Assembly: GCA_030425145.1 (NCBI GenBank)
Contig: JAUHVK010000021.1
Coordinates: forward strand, 32,965-96,964
DNA: 64,000 nucleotides
Direction: 5' to 3'
Source of the DNA: Alphaproteobacteria bacterium
GTDB taxonomy: Bacteria; Pseudomonadota; Alphaproteobacteria; Rhodobacterales; Rhodobacteraceae
Made by a program: the position numbers and the translations under genes
Shown: positions 44,075 through 56,634 of the stretch, piece by piece
How the letters are laid out: every line of letters starts with the position of its first letter
Numbering within the stretch: position 1 is the first letter of the stretch
The notes under the pieces: generated by a model
The model's database searches: none
What the model saw: the letters and a program-made list of their open reading frames with translations, nothing else
What the model was told of the DNA's origin: nothing

Positions 44075-44898
44075 GTCCGACATGGGACAGTGACGAGCCT
44101 ATCGCCGATCCTCCGATCTCGGCGTCCGGCTGGCTTCGCGTGCTCCTGCGGGGCAGTGTATTGGGCTTTGTGGTCTTCGGCGGGCTCGCTCTCTTACTGC
44201 TGATCAGGCTGGTTGAGCGGCCGCTTTTTGGCGTCGATCGCCCCGTTACACCATACATCACGCAAGCGGTCTGCCGTTCGGCCTTCGTCATTATGGGCTT
44301 GCCGCTTCTTGTAAGGGGGCCGCGATTGAAGGTGCCCGGCGCCGTGGTGGCCAACCATGGCTCATGGCTCGACATCTTTGCGCTCAACGCCCGAAAGAAC
44401 GTGTATTTCGTCTCCAAATCCGAGGTCGCGTCCTGGCCCGGCATCGGCTGGCTGGCACGGGCGACCGGGACTGTCTTTATCCAGCGCGACCCGCGTGATG
44501 TGAAAACGCATATCGCTCTTTTTGAGGAAAGGCTCGAACACGGGCACCGCTTGCTGTTCTTTCCCGAAGGCACCTCGACCGATACGATCCGGGTGCTCCC
44601 GTTCAAACCGACGCTGTTTGCGCCGTTCTTTTCAGAGCAGCTCGTGCACTACATGCACATTCAGCCGGTCACCGTGATCTACCACGCCCCGGATGGAGAA
44701 GATCCGCGCTTTTACGGCTGGTGGGGCGACATGGGATTCGCCCAACATCTTCTCAAGGTGCTGGCGCAGCGGCACCAAGGTAAGGTCGAACTGGTCTATC
44801 ATACCCCGGAACGCGTGGATTCATTTCCCAATCGCAAGTCTCTGGCGAGGCATCTCGAAAATCAGGTGCGGTCTGCTCATCCGTCAGAATCCGAATGA
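44071..44898 (+). CDS. olsA: Lyso-ornithine-lipid O-acyltransferase OlsA
   Basis: 275 residues, PlsC-type 1-acylglycerol-phosphate acyltransferase fold. N-terminal membrane helix (LRGSVLGFVVFGGLALLLL), catalytic NHGSWLDIFAL (HX4D) near residue 97 and FFPEGTSTD near 170. Its 3' 146 bp overlap an opposite-strand gene. In Roseobacters OlsA also serves glutamine lipid. Confidence 0.92.
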   Translation: MSPTWDSDEPIADPPISASGWLRVLLRGSVLGFVVFGGLALLLLIRLVERPLFGVDRPVTPYITQAVCRSAFVIMGLPLLVRGPRLKVPGAVVANHGSWLDIFALNARKNVYFVSKSEVASWPGIGWLARATGTVFIQRDPRDVKTHIALFEERLEHGHRLLFFPEGTSTDTIRVLPFKPTLFAPFFSEQLVHYMHIQPVTVIYHAPDGEDPRFYGWWGDMGFAQHLLKVLAQRHQGKVELVYHTPERVDSFPNRKSLARHLENQVRSAHPSESE

Positions 44899-45199
44899 CG
44901 CCCGTACCACTGGGGTAACGCCCCTGTCGCCGCATCCGCAGACGGCGCACTAGGCCAATCGAGCCAAAGATCAGAAACCCAACCTGAATCAGAAAAGCGC
45001 CCAGATTGAATGCGCCGACAAGGCTTGTCAGAACCAGCGTCGCAGCGGTGAGCTGATTGCAGGAGTAATACGGTCCATTGCCACAAATCCGGCCCGTCTG
45101 AACCAGTGCGAAGCCCCCGACATACATCATCGAGCCGATCACACCACAGGTTTGCAAAAGATCAGGATAGGCACGCATGGCCTCTAGAAGGTCCGTCAT
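44753..45199 (-). CDS. CBU_0592-like two-helix membrane protein
   Basis: 148 residues. A hydrophobic core DLLQTCGVIGSMMYVGGFAL ... LVGAFNLGAFLIQVGFLIFG carries three membrane helices; the last about 58 residues are polar and lie entirely over the 3' end of olsA in antisense. ATG 45199 begins MTDLLEAM, matching the core; the longer frame is unsupported. The core is plausible, the tail may be non-functional read-through after loss of an earlier stop. Confidence 0.65.
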   Translation of the reverse strand: MTDLLEAMRAYPDLLQTCGVIGSMMYVGGFALVQTGRICGNGPYYSCNQLTAATLVLTSLVGAFNLGAFLIQVGFLIFGSIGLVRRLRMRRQGRYPSGTGVIRILTDEQTAPDFRDASPETCDWEMNPRVPGYDRPVRPYLGAAAPAP

Positions 45200-45569
45200 G
45201 CTCGCACTCCGTGAAATAGGCCCGACCGCCGCACGGGGCGAACAATCGGGCCGACTTAATAAAAAACACACCGATGTCGGATGAGGGTCAAACCCGGTGA
45301 GGTATTAAAAAGAGACCTTAAAAGGAAAAAAATACTCGTTACCCATCGCATCCGCGTCCAATCGAGGATCGGAACCGCCAAACACTTGAAATAATGTGCT
45401 GACGTCGTGGTCTGCGAAGAACTCTCCTTATGTTGTTTGGTATACAGAAGACGCCAAGTTAGCGCAGGTCTGGAATACCTGACCTTTGTGGATTCGCCCC
45501 GTGAAATACCCGTGAATTTGTTCCGAATTTCGTCTGAAAGTGCCGTTAGACCCGTATCGCACCATACAA
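45200..45569. other. Intergenic stretch with no recognisable gene
   Basis: AT-richer than the flanks, with homopolymer A-runs (45310-45335). A 65-codon plus-strand frame at 45407-45604 has no ribosome site, atypical composition and runs into the gyrA terminator. I see no RNA gene or repeat of the tetraloop family here. Confidence 0.6.
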
Positions 45570-45575
45570 AAAGAA

Positions 45576-45602
45576 AACGGCGCGGGATGATTCCGCGCCG
45601 TT
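45576..45602 (-). terminator. Terminator of gyrA
   Basis: 10-bp stem AACGGCGCGG / CCGCGCCGTT with a 7-nt loop, 51 bp past the gyrA stop; the minus strand continues TTTTCTTTTTG. Confidence 0.85.
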
Positions 45603-45653
45603 AAAAGTCTTTAGTTTCAAGCGCCTGAGGGGTGATTCTGATGTAATTTCGGA

Positions 45654-48392
<2,739 letters not shown>

Positions 48393-48595
48393 GTGGATAG
48401 CCTGCTGTCTGTCATTCTATATTTTGTTGAGCCACTGTATATCAGAGACAGGATGTAGGCCGCAATGCACTTGACCAATTTAGTGGCACTGTCGCTTTGG
48501 CACTCGCTTCAGTACATGGCTAACACACTGTTTTTGTTGAAAGTTCGAGAATTCGTGGCAAACTTATTCATACAATAAGAAACGATGAGGTTTGC

Positions 48596-48868
48596 ATGAC
48601 CGAGATGAGTGAAACCGAGTTGATGCTGCGGGGCTACGGACTGACCACCGCGCAACTGTTTTACCGGATGCCGGATTACAAGAACGTCCTGAACACTTTT
48701 GTCTGGCAAGAGTACGATCTGGCCCCGGACCACCCCAAACTGTTCGGGTTCATCGAGTTCTGGCAGGACACGATCGACGGCCCGCTGCATTCGGTGCAAT
48801 ACACCCACCGCAAGCTGCTGTCTTCCGGGGAATGGCAGCAGGTCGTGGGGGAATTCACGGTCCACTAG
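48596..48868 (+). CDS. Usg-family small protein
   Basis: 90 residues: MTEMSETELMLRGYGLTTAQ, YRMPDYKNVLNTFVWQEYDLAPDHPKLFGFIEFWQ in parts and the C-terminal SVQYTHRKLLSSGEW. Matches the Usg family, usually found near the tryptophan or phosphoribosylanthranilate genes; here it is alone, divergent from gyrA. No function established. Confidence 0.8.
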   Translation: MTEMSETELMLRGYGLTTAQLFYRMPDYKNVLNTFVWQEYDLAPDHPKLFGFIEFWQDTIDGPLHSVQYTHRKLLSSGEWQQVVGEFTVH

Positions 48869-48900
48869 TGGTCCGACCTTCAGTCGACGTCGTAAAAGCC

Positions 48901-49737
48901 CTATTCCGAACTGCTTGCTGTATTGATGATGTCAACGTGAAGCTCGGCCAATACCGGCGCATGATCGGAAACACGCGCCCAATGACCCGAGTCACTTTCA
49001 CGAACATAGTACCCGATCGGAATCGTATGTGATGGGTCGGCGATCACCAGTTTTCTCTGCATCGCCGAATACGATGTTTGGATCAGGGGAATATGAGCTA
49101 CAGCTTCGATGTCCTCCCCGTCATATCTTTCACAGACAAATCCATCCAAGATGTGGTCGCTTTGATGGGTCGCAGTTCCGGGCATGGAAAAATGGCGACT
49201 GTTACTGTTCATGTCACCACCGATGATGACTGCGTCAGCATAGAAACGTGCGAATGCGCTTTCATCAAATGCATCCAAAAGCCCGTTTGCATTAGCATGC
49301 GCCGTGTAACTGGACGTTGCATGAAGAGTGACTAATAGGATCCGAGCACCGTTGATCTGATAATACCCGGCCGCCGGATAGCGAAAGGCATTATCGCCTC
49401 CCGATGTGTAATTAAGATTTACTGGCGTAAGTATCTCTTTTGAAAACAAAAGATTCCGACACGCGTTGCCGTCATCTTGGTTGTCTTCCAGCGGGGACGA
49501 ATTCCAATAACCCATACCTTCTGGCAAGAGCAAACTGGTTTGATTTGGCGTTGTGACAGCTCCTCGCAAATCAGATCCAGGCTCTGTCACAAATCCAAAG
49601 TGGGACGTCGCGCACAACGCCTCGATCATCTGCCGTCGGGCTTTCGCTTGCAAAACCTTGTTTTCGGACGAATACGGAGCTGCAATAATTGACCGTCCGC
49701 GCTGCATGTTCCACGTAAAAATACGATATACAGGCAC
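48901..49737 (-). CDS. DNase I/CdtB-like endonuclease-exonuclease-phosphatase protein
   Basis: 278 residues, GTG start. Catalytic set complete: Asn10 (TWNMQRGR), Glu52 (FVTEPGS), His139 (LVTLHATS), Asp175 and Asn177 (IIGGDMNS), and Asp258-His259 (SDHAPVLAEL). The HQSDHILDGFV segment and the NMQ..ENK..VL start resemble CdtB, the nuclease of cytolethal distending toxin, more than exonuclease III. No signal peptide, no CdtA/CdtC genes, and visibly lower GC than the flanks, suggesting transfer. Sphingomyelinase-type or phosphatase activity is an alternative. Confidence 0.65.
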   Translation of the reverse strand: MPVYRIFTWNMQRGRSIIAAPYSSENKVLQAKARRQMIEALCATSHFGFVTEPGSDLRGAVTTPNQTSLLLPEGMGYWNSSPLEDNQDDGNACRNLLFSKEILTPVNLNYTSGGDNAFRYPAAGYYQINGARILLVTLHATSSYTAHANANGLLDAFDESAFARFYADAVIIGGDMNSNSRHFSMPGTATHQSDHILDGFVCERYDGEDIEAVAHIPLIQTSYSAMQRKLVIADPSHTIPIGYYVRESDSGHWARVSDHAPVLAELHVDIINTASSSE

Positions 49738-49851
49738 GATGCACTCCGACTCCGGGTCTAGTGCTTACGTTAGGTCAAATACGACGCAAAGGCGAGAAAA
49801 TTTTTTCTAATACCCTCCATGATTGAATAGGGCCTCCACTGACACGGCTTT

Positions 49852-51324
49852 TCAAACCCCGTAAATCTCGCCGAACTTCTCCTCGAGATAGGCCAGAAGC
49901 GGTCCTTCGTTCGGGGTAAACCCGCAGGCGCGCTCCACCACGTCCCGTGGTTCATAAAGACCGCCATGCCGTTGCAGATTATCCCGAAGCCAGCCTGTCG
50001 CCGCCGATGTATCACCCGCTGCCAGTTGCGCATCCAGATCCGGCACCGCCTTGCGCAGCGCCTCGTGCAGACACCCTGCATAGACGTTGCCGAGCGAGTA
50101 GGTGGCGAAGTAGCCAAACAGCCCCACAGACCAGTGCACGTCCTGCAACACACCGTTCGACGGCTTGTCCACCGCATAACCGAAATCCGCCTCAAAGCGC
50201 GTGTTCCACGCCTCTTCCAGATCACTGACATCCAATGTCCCGGCGATCATCTGCCGCTCGAGATCAAAACGCAGGAGGACGTGCAGATTGTACTGCACTT
50301 CATCGGATTCGGTGCGGATATAGCCTTTGTGAACACGGTTCACCGTGCCGTAGAACGCATCCGGATCACTGATGCCGAAATCGCCAAACGCATCGACCAT
50401 CTGGCCATGCAACCAGCCAGTGAAGGCCCGCGAGCGGCCCAACTGGTTTTCGTAGATCCGCGACTGGCTTTCATGCACACCCATCGACACGCCACGCCCC
50501 AAAGGCGTCAGCAGATAAGCCTGGTCGATGTTCTGCTCATAGGCCGCGTGACCAACCTCGTGGATCGTCGAATAGATGCAGTTGAACGGATCTACCGGAT
50601 TGGTCCGCGTGGTGATCCGCACGTCATTGCCTGAACCCGAGCTGAACGGATGCACTGCCTTGTCGACACGTCCCCGGCTCATGTCATAGCCAAACGTCTT
50701 GGCAATCTGCCGCGACAGCTTCATCTGTCCGCTTTCGTCAAACGTGCCGCTCAGCGCCGCCGGGGCAGGGGCGCCCAGCACCTTGTCGCGCAGTTCGACC
50801 AGACGCGGGCGTAATGCACCGAACATCGCATCGAGCTCCGTCGCAGTCGCCCCCGGTTCGTAATCCTGCAACAGTGCGTCATAGGGATCGCCGCCCTCGG
50901 CCAGAGCCGCACCTTCCTGACGCCGCAGATCAAGCACCCGTTCCAGCGTCGGCGCAAAGGCCGCGAAATCGTCATTCGCCCGCGCCTCGGCCCAGATGCC
51001 CTGCGCCATGGATGTGGTCCGCGCCAGTTCCGCCGCCAGATCGGCAGGCACTTTCGACGCGCGGTCGAAATCGCGCTGGATGTGTCGCAGATGCGCCTTG
51101 GCCTCGTCATCACCGCCTTTGGCTTTGGCCAGCCAATCGCCCACACGCGGGTCCATGCGCCGCGCGTGAAGTACCGATTCCAGCGCGCCCATCTCTTCGG
51201 CCCGTTGCGCGGCTGCCCCGCGCGGCATGGTGGTTTCCTGATCCCAGCCAAGACGCCCGGCGATCTGGCCCAGCGCCTCGGTCTCACGCGTGAAGGCCAT
51301 CAACTCGTCATAGGCAGTGCTCAT
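49852..51324 (-). CDS. Carboxypeptidase Taq (peptidase family M32)
   Basis: 490 residues, cytosolic zinc metallocarboxypeptidase. Zinc motif HEVGHAAYEQN (HExxH) near residue 263, and GVHESQSRIYENQLGRS, the M32-specific segment that follows. Start ATG 51324 overlaps the ctaA stop (ATGA). The usual long helical family of about 490-500 residues. Confidence 0.92.
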   Translation of the reverse strand: MSTAYDELMAFTRETEALGQIAGRLGWDQETTMPRGAAAQRAEEMGALESVLHARRMDPRVGDWLAKAKGGDDEAKAHLRHIQRDFDRASKVPADLAAELARTTSMAQGIWAEARANDDFAAFAPTLERVLDLRRQEGAALAEGGDPYDALLQDYEPGATATELDAMFGALRPRLVELRDKVLGAPAPAALSGTFDESGQMKLSRQIAKTFGYDMSRGRVDKAVHPFSSGSGNDVRITTRTNPVDPFNCIYSTIHEVGHAAYEQNIDQAYLLTPLGRGVSMGVHESQSRIYENQLGRSRAFTGWLHGQMVDAFGDFGISDPDAFYGTVNRVHKGYIRTESDEVQYNLHVLLRFDLERQMIAGTLDVSDLEEAWNTRFEADFGYAVDKPSNGVLQDVHWSVGLFGYFATYSLGNVYAGCLHEALRKAVPDLDAQLAAGDTSAATGWLRDNLQRHGGLYEPRDVVERACGFTPNEGPLLAYLEEKFGEIYGV

Positions 51325-52469
51325 GCCGTCGCTCCTCGAATGGATTGTTTTACCGGATATTGCGCGCCGAACCGCGCCCGCAGGATCAGAACCCAAAGGA
51401 TCACCGCCCCCACCTGATGCGCAATTGCGATCTGCCATGGCGCCATGTACAGCACCGTCACGATGCCCAGCGCCATCTGCACCCAGAGCATGGCAAAGAC
51501 CGCGTTGAACCGGAACCGTGTATCTGCATTTGGCGACTTGCGCGCCTTGAGCCAGACCACGATGCCGAAGGCCAGCAGCAGATACCCCGCGATCCGGTGC
51601 ATGAATTGAACCAGCCCCGCGTTCTCGAAGAAGTTGCGCCAGACAGGCTCGATGTCGAAGGGGAACGGCGGCAGGAACGCCCCGGCCATCAGCGGCCAGT
51701 CATTGTAGGTGCGCCCGGCATCAATGCCCGCCACCAAAGCGCCCAGCAGGATTTGCAGAAAGCTGAAATGCAGAAGGCCCGTGCCCAGCCCGTAGAGCTT
51801 GCCCTCGCGCGACCGCCGGGCCTGCATCAGATCGCGATCCTCGCGGCCAAGCTCGAACGTGTACCACGCGATGAAGCCCAGAATGACAAAGGCCAATCCC
51901 AGATGCGTCGCCAATCGGTACGAGGCAACGTCAAGCATCGCACCCGTCAGGCCCGACGCAACCATCCACCAACCGATCGCACCCTGAAGGCCACCCAACA
52001 CGCCAAGAAAGAACAGACGCCCCGTCCAACCCGTGGGGATCTTGCGGGCGAGAAGGAAGCCAAAAAAGCCCAGCGCCCAGACAAGACCGATCACCCGGCC
52101 CAACTGCCGATGACCCCATTCCCACCAATAGATGAATTGGAACTCGGAAAGGCTCATGCCTTTGTTCTGCAACTGGTATTCGGGGATCTGCCGGTAGAGA
52201 TCAAACTCCCGCTGCCAGTCCTCGGTGGACAATGGCGGCATCGCCCCGGTCAGGGGCCGCCATTCAGTGATCGACAAGCCACTGTCTGTCAGACGAGTCA
52301 GCCCGCCCACGGCGATCATCACCATGACCAGTGCAAAGAGGATCATCAGCCAGACCCGGATCGCGCCCCGCGCGCCGCGCTTTCCAGCGTCGATCATGCC
52401 GCCCTTGGGGGCTTCCTTGCGCGGTGTCTCTGCACCGACCTCTTCAAAGATGCTGCGTCTGCTGCTCAT
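51321..52469 (-). CDS. ctaA: Heme A synthase (CtaA/Cox15)
   Basis: 382 residues, eight transmembrane helices; oxidises heme O to heme A for aa3-type oxidases. Conserved His positions visible in WEWGHRQLGRVIG, LATHLGLAF, GLLHFSFLQ and MHRIAGYLLLAF. N-terminal 30 residues are polar. ATG 52469 chosen over the upstream Met. Confidence 0.93.
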   Translation of the reverse strand: MSSRRSIFEEVGAETPRKEAPKGGMIDAGKRGARGAIRVWLMILFALVMVMIAVGGLTRLTDSGLSITEWRPLTGAMPPLSTEDWQREFDLYRQIPEYQLQNKGMSLSEFQFIYWWEWGHRQLGRVIGLVWALGFFGFLLARKIPTGWTGRLFFLGVLGGLQGAIGWWMVASGLTGAMLDVASYRLATHLGLAFVILGFIAWYTFELGREDRDLMQARRSREGKLYGLGTGLLHFSFLQILLGALVAGIDAGRTYNDWPLMAGAFLPPFPFDIEPVWRNFFENAGLVQFMHRIAGYLLLAFGIVVWLKARKSPNADTRFRFNAVFAMLWVQMALGIVTVLYMAPWQIAIAHQVGAVILWVLILRARFGAQYPVKQSIRGATA

Positions 52470-52532
52470 TCCGGGGGTCTCCTTCTCGGGCGAAAGACTA
52501 GGTGCAGGGGTGGGGGCCTTCAAGGCGCAGAC

Positions 52533-53276
52533 CTAACCCTTGGTCTTCCAACGCACCATTTGCCGCAGCATCCCGTGCAGCATTCGCACATCGGCCTGGG
52601 TCAGGGGCATACGGCTCCAGAGATTGCGCAGATTGCGCCGCATGCTGTCGGACTTGGTCTCGGGGAAAAAGAACCCCGCACTGTCGAGCGTTTCTTCGTA
52701 ATGCTCTGCCAACCGGTCCACCTCGATCGCGCTGGCCCAGTCGCTGCCCGCCATCTCGGTTACTTCAGACGCTATCTCCACCGTCTGCCGTCGCCATTCA
52801 TAGCCCGTGAGCAACACACATTGCGCGAGGTTCAGCGACGGGAATTCCGGGTTCACCGGCACCGAGATGATGGCATTTGCAAGAGAGATATCGTCATTCT
52901 CCAACCCAGCCCGCTCCGGTCCAAAGAGCACCGCCACCTTTTCGCCTGCCGCGATCTTCTCACGCGCCACTTCCATCGCACGTTCCGGCGTCATGACCGG
53001 TTTGGTCAAGTCCCGCTGACGCGCGGTAGTTGCAAAGACGTAGGTGCAATCCGCCACGGCCTCGACCGTACGATCCACGAGAACCGCATCGTCCAGCACG
53101 CGCCCCGCACCCGACGCCATGGCCACCGCGCTCTGGTTCGGCCATCCGTCACGCGGCGCCACCAACCGCATCCGGTCCAAACCGAAATTCAGCATCGCGC
53201 GGGCAGCAGCGCCAATGTTCTCGCCCATCTGCGGGCGGACCAACACAAAAGCCGGCTGCGGCGTGTCGCTTGGCAT
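52533..53276 (-). CDS. trmJ: tRNA (cytidine/uridine-2'-O-)-methyltransferase TrmJ
   Basis: 247 residues, SPOUT-class enzyme methylating position 32 of tRNA. PAFVLVRPQMGENIGAAARAM at the start, VLFGPERAGLENDDI (SAM knot) and the SLNLAQCVLL motif are diagnostic. Divergent from thiE. In the same direction as ctaA, 63 bp away. Confidence 0.88.
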   Translation of the reverse strand: MPSDTPQPAFVLVRPQMGENIGAAARAMLNFGLDRMRLVAPRDGWPNQSAVAMASGAGRVLDDAVLVDRTVEAVADCTYVFATTARQRDLTKPVMTPERAMEVAREKIAAGEKVAVLFGPERAGLENDDISLANAIISVPVNPEFPSLNLAQCVLLTGYEWRRQTVEIASEVTEMAGSDWASAIEVDRLAEHYEETLDSAGFFFPETKSDSMRRNLRNLWSRMPLTQADVRMLHGMLRQMVRWKTKG

Positions 53277-53406
53277 GGGAAAACTCCAGAAATCTCAGGT
53301 CGCGCCTGACTATTGCGCCAAAGATCAAAGGGCAAGCGGCGCAAGCTCTTGGCGCACGGCGCGAAATGACGATATAGGGGAGCGACCATCAAGGAAGGGG
53401 CCGAAG

Positions 53407-54030
53407 ATGTCCGATGCAGAGCAGCCGCAGATCTATCTGATCACACCACCTGAGATCGAGCTCAGCCATTTCCCGACCGATCTGGCCCGCGTGCTGGATG
53501 CCGAGGACATTGCCTGTATCCGCCTGTCGCTGGCCACACGCGACGAAGACCTGATCCTGCGTGCCGCCGATGCGGTGCGTGAGGTCGCGCATCGGTTCGA
53601 TGTGGCGCTGGTGATTGACACCCATGTGGTTCTCGCCCAGCGCCTTGGCCTCGACGGTGTGCACCTCACCGACGGCGCACGCTCGGTGCGTATGGCCCGC
53701 AAGGAACTGGGGGCCGATGCCATCGTCGGCGCCTACTGCGGTCACCTGCGCCACGACGGGATGAGCGCGGGCGAAGCGGGTGCGGATTACGTCAGTTTTG
53801 GACCGGTGGGCGAAACCGCCCTTGGCGACGGCTCCCGCGCCGAGCCGGATCTCTTTCAGTGGTGGTCTGAAATGATTGAAATTCCGGTTGTGGCCGAAGG
53901 TGGTTTGGATACCGACATCGTCCGCACCCTCGCCCCGATGACGGATTTCTTCGGCATCGGTGAAGAGATCTGGCGGACGGATGACCCGGTGGCGGCGCTC
54001 AAAGCTCTGACCGCAGCGATGGCGGGCTGA
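53407..54030 (+). CDS. Thiamine-phosphate-synthase-family protein
   Basis: 207 residues, TIM-barrel of the ThiE/TenI family: IYLITPP, DGVHLTDGAR, GAYCGHLRHDGMSAGEAGADYVSFGPVGET in parts and VVAEGGLDTD. The usual ThiE phosphate and magnesium residues are only partly conserved, so it may be a TenI-like regulator or a divergent ThiE. A GAAGGGG precedes the ATG. Followed by repeat copy B. Confidence 0.78.
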   Translation: MSDAEQPQIYLITPPEIELSHFPTDLARVLDAEDIACIRLSLATRDEDLILRAADAVREVAHRFDVALVIDTHVVLAQRLGLDGVHLTDGARSVRMARKELGADAIVGAYCGHLRHDGMSAGEAGADYVSFGPVGETALGDGSRAEPDLFQWWSEMIEIPVVAEGGLDTDIVRTLAPMTDFFGIGEEIWRTDDPVAALKALTAAMAG

Positions 54031-54037
54031 CCGGGCA

Positions 54038-54103
54038 GGGGGCCGTCTGCCCCCTCGGCGCGTGCCGCGCCTCACCCCCGAAAGTATTTCTCAACCAGAG
54101 AAG
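54038..54103 (+). repeat. Dispersed intergenic hairpin-plus-tail repeat, copy B
   Basis: GGGGGC...GCCCCC hairpin, a GGCGCG/CGCGCC-type second hairpin, then CACCCCCGAAAGTATTTCTC and AACCAGAGAAG. Same design and orientation as copy A at 1340-1400. It follows thiE and is inverted relative to copy C; between them lie the palindrome CGCGTTAACCTTAACGCG (54110-54127) and a CCCCCTGC/GCAGGGGG hairpin (54180-54202). Confidence 0.7.
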
Positions 54104-54219
54104 TAACCACGCGTTAACCTTAACGCGCCATTCTATAATGGCGGAACAGGCGGAAGCGCCGATGACCGTAACCGGAGAAGCCCCCTGCCAGATGTGCAGG
54201 GGGTGGACCCGAGCCCTAT

Positions 54220-54280
54220 CTTCTCTGGTTCAAAAATACTTCGGGGGAGCCGCGCACAGCGCGGCGGGGGCAGAGCCCCC
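54220..54280 (-). repeat. Dispersed intergenic hairpin-plus-tail repeat, copy C
   Basis: Reverse orientation: the minus strand reads GGGGGCTCTGCCCCCGCCGC ... GGCTCCCCCGAAGTATTTTTG and AACCAGAGAAG. Located after the SYLF gene's stop (54293) on the same strand, so copies B and C each follow the 3' end of a convergent gene pair. Confidence 0.7.
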
Positions 54281-54292
54281 AAGCCACCTGCG

Positions 54293-54850
54293 TCAGGGAA
54301 TGATCCGCGTGTATTTCACGCCTTCCAGCGTCGCGCCGATGCGCAGACCGGCCTGCCCGAAGATCACCGCAATGACCGGCGCCAGCGAGGTTGTGGTCTC
54401 GGCCGCAATGGTCTCGCCACCTTCGGGGATCGCGTATTCGATATTCGCGCCTGCCGCCCAACCGGGCGAACGGCGGAAATTCATCAGCGCGTTTTCGGTC
54501 ATGAAGAAAAGCACATGCGCATATTGCTGCGCGCCGATCTGAAGCCCGGCACTGGCCTTGGTGGTGGAGTAGTAATCCACCGTGATGCCACCCACACGCA
54601 GCGCGCCACGTCCAAACGCGCCACCCAGACCAAGGCCCGCCTCGGTCACAAGCGGCATCACCAGCAAGCCATTGGCATTGGCGGCAAGGTTCTGCGTTCC
54701 GGGAAAGCGGCGGTACATTTCGGCCAGAGTGGCATCCACCCGGGCGTCGATCCGCGCGCCGCCATTGCCACCCACGGCATTGTTACACGCCCCGAGGAGC
54801 ATTGTGCCGCCCAGACCCAGGGCCAGTTCGCGTCGTGTCAGGGATGTCAT
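54293..54850 (-). CDS. Lipoprotein with SYLF/YSC84-like lipid-binding domain
   Basis: 185 residues. Signal sequence MTSLTRRELALGLGGTMLLG then AC: a lipobox (LLGAC) with a twin-arginine (TRREL) start, so possibly Tat-exported. Then the SYLF core NANGLLVMPLVTEAGLGLGG ... ALMNFRRSPGWAAGANIEYA. Likely a periplasmic or outer-membrane lipid-binding protein. ATG 54850 is the signal-peptide start. Confidence 0.83.
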   Translation of the reverse strand: MTSLTRRELALGLGGTMLLGACNNAVGGNGGARIDARVDATLAEMYRRFPGTQNLAANANGLLVMPLVTEAGLGLGGAFGRGALRVGGITVDYYSTTKASAGLQIGAQQYAHVLFFMTENALMNFRRSPGWAAGANIEYAIPEGGETIAAETTTSLAPVIAVIFGQAGLRIGATLEGVKYTRIIP

Positions 54851-54969
54851 GGTTGCTGCTCTTTCTTTGCCGATGCCTCTGAAATCCGGCTGTACCGCCG
54901 GTTGGGCGAAAGTATAGCGACAGAGACGCGCCCTGTCACTAAGCATGGATCACGATAAGCGGCGCACCG

Positions 54970-56040
<1,071 letters not shown>

Positions 56041-56073
56041 TTAAGGCCATTTGAACAAGGGATTACGCGCGCC

Positions 56074-56601
56074 TTGGATTGGTACTCTTCCGTCTTTGAA
56101 CTGATCGACATGCGGTCCTTTTCCAATCTCTGGTTCTGGATTGCGCTGGCGGTGGTCTGGTCGTCGGCCAGCCATTGGGTGCTGGGCGTGCCGTTTGATA
56201 TGGTAGGCCGTGCCAAACGCCGGGGTGGGGCGGCGGCCGAAGACCTGACGGATTTGCTGCGCATCAATACGGCTCGAATTCTTTATATCGCTGAAGAGGC
56301 AGGGCTTTGGGTCATCGCCGGAGGATCATTCTTTCTGACCGGGTTTGCGGTACTCGGCTGGGCCTATTGGGTCGAGATTGCACAGGCGCTGTTCTTGATT
56401 GGCTTTCCGATGTCACTGGTCAGCCTACTCAGCGTACGGACAGCCCGAGCGCTGCGCGAAAAGGACCACGATCTTGACGCGGTCTACAAGCGTCTGGCGC
56501 GGCACCGCCTCATGGTTCAGGGGATCGGCATGGTGTCGATCTTCGTCACCGCCATGTGGGGAATGTACATGAACCTCAGCGTTGGTGCTCTTGGCGGTTG
56601 A
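56074..56601 (+). CDS. Four-helix inner-membrane protein, unknown function
   Basis: About 175 residues. Hydrophobic segments near 19-35, 76-95, 97-117 and 145-163 separated by a basic loop (GRAKRRGGAAAEDLTDLLR) and REKDHDLDAVYKRLARHR. TTG 56074 fits with AAGGGA upstream and yields MDWYSSVFELIDMRSFSNLW; ATG 56110 is the alternative. Frames further upstream overlap hemB in antisense. 33 bp before mfd. Confidence 0.75.
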   Translation: MDWYSSVFELIDMRSFSNLWFWIALAVVWSSASHWVLGVPFDMVGRAKRRGGAAAEDLTDLLRINTARILYIAEEAGLWVIAGGSFFLTGFAVLGWAYWVEIAQALFLIGFPMSLVSLLSVRTARALREKDHDLDAVYKRLARHRLMVQGIGMVSIFVTAMWGMYMNLSVGALGG

Positions 56602-56634
56602 CGTGGACCCGGCGGCGCGCCACATGAGCGCGCT

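Noticed and set aside
45407..45604. A 65-codon plus-strand ORF before gyrA's terminator
   Set aside because: No ribosome site, odd composition and it overlaps the terminator hairpin.
48483..48512. A sigma54-type promoter suggested by two TGGCACT strings upstream of usg
   Set aside because: The spacing to a TTGC element does not fit TGGCAC-N5-TTGC for either copy.
51345..53309. A 654-codon plus-strand frame across the carboxypeptidase start, ctaA and trmJ
   Set aside because: Antisense to three well-supported genes and proline/arginine/glutamine-rich without domain features.
54110..54127. A CtrA site in the palindrome CGCGTTAACCTTAACGCG
   Set aside because: The TTAA half-sites are not separated by seven bases; it fits a palindrome but not the CtrA box.
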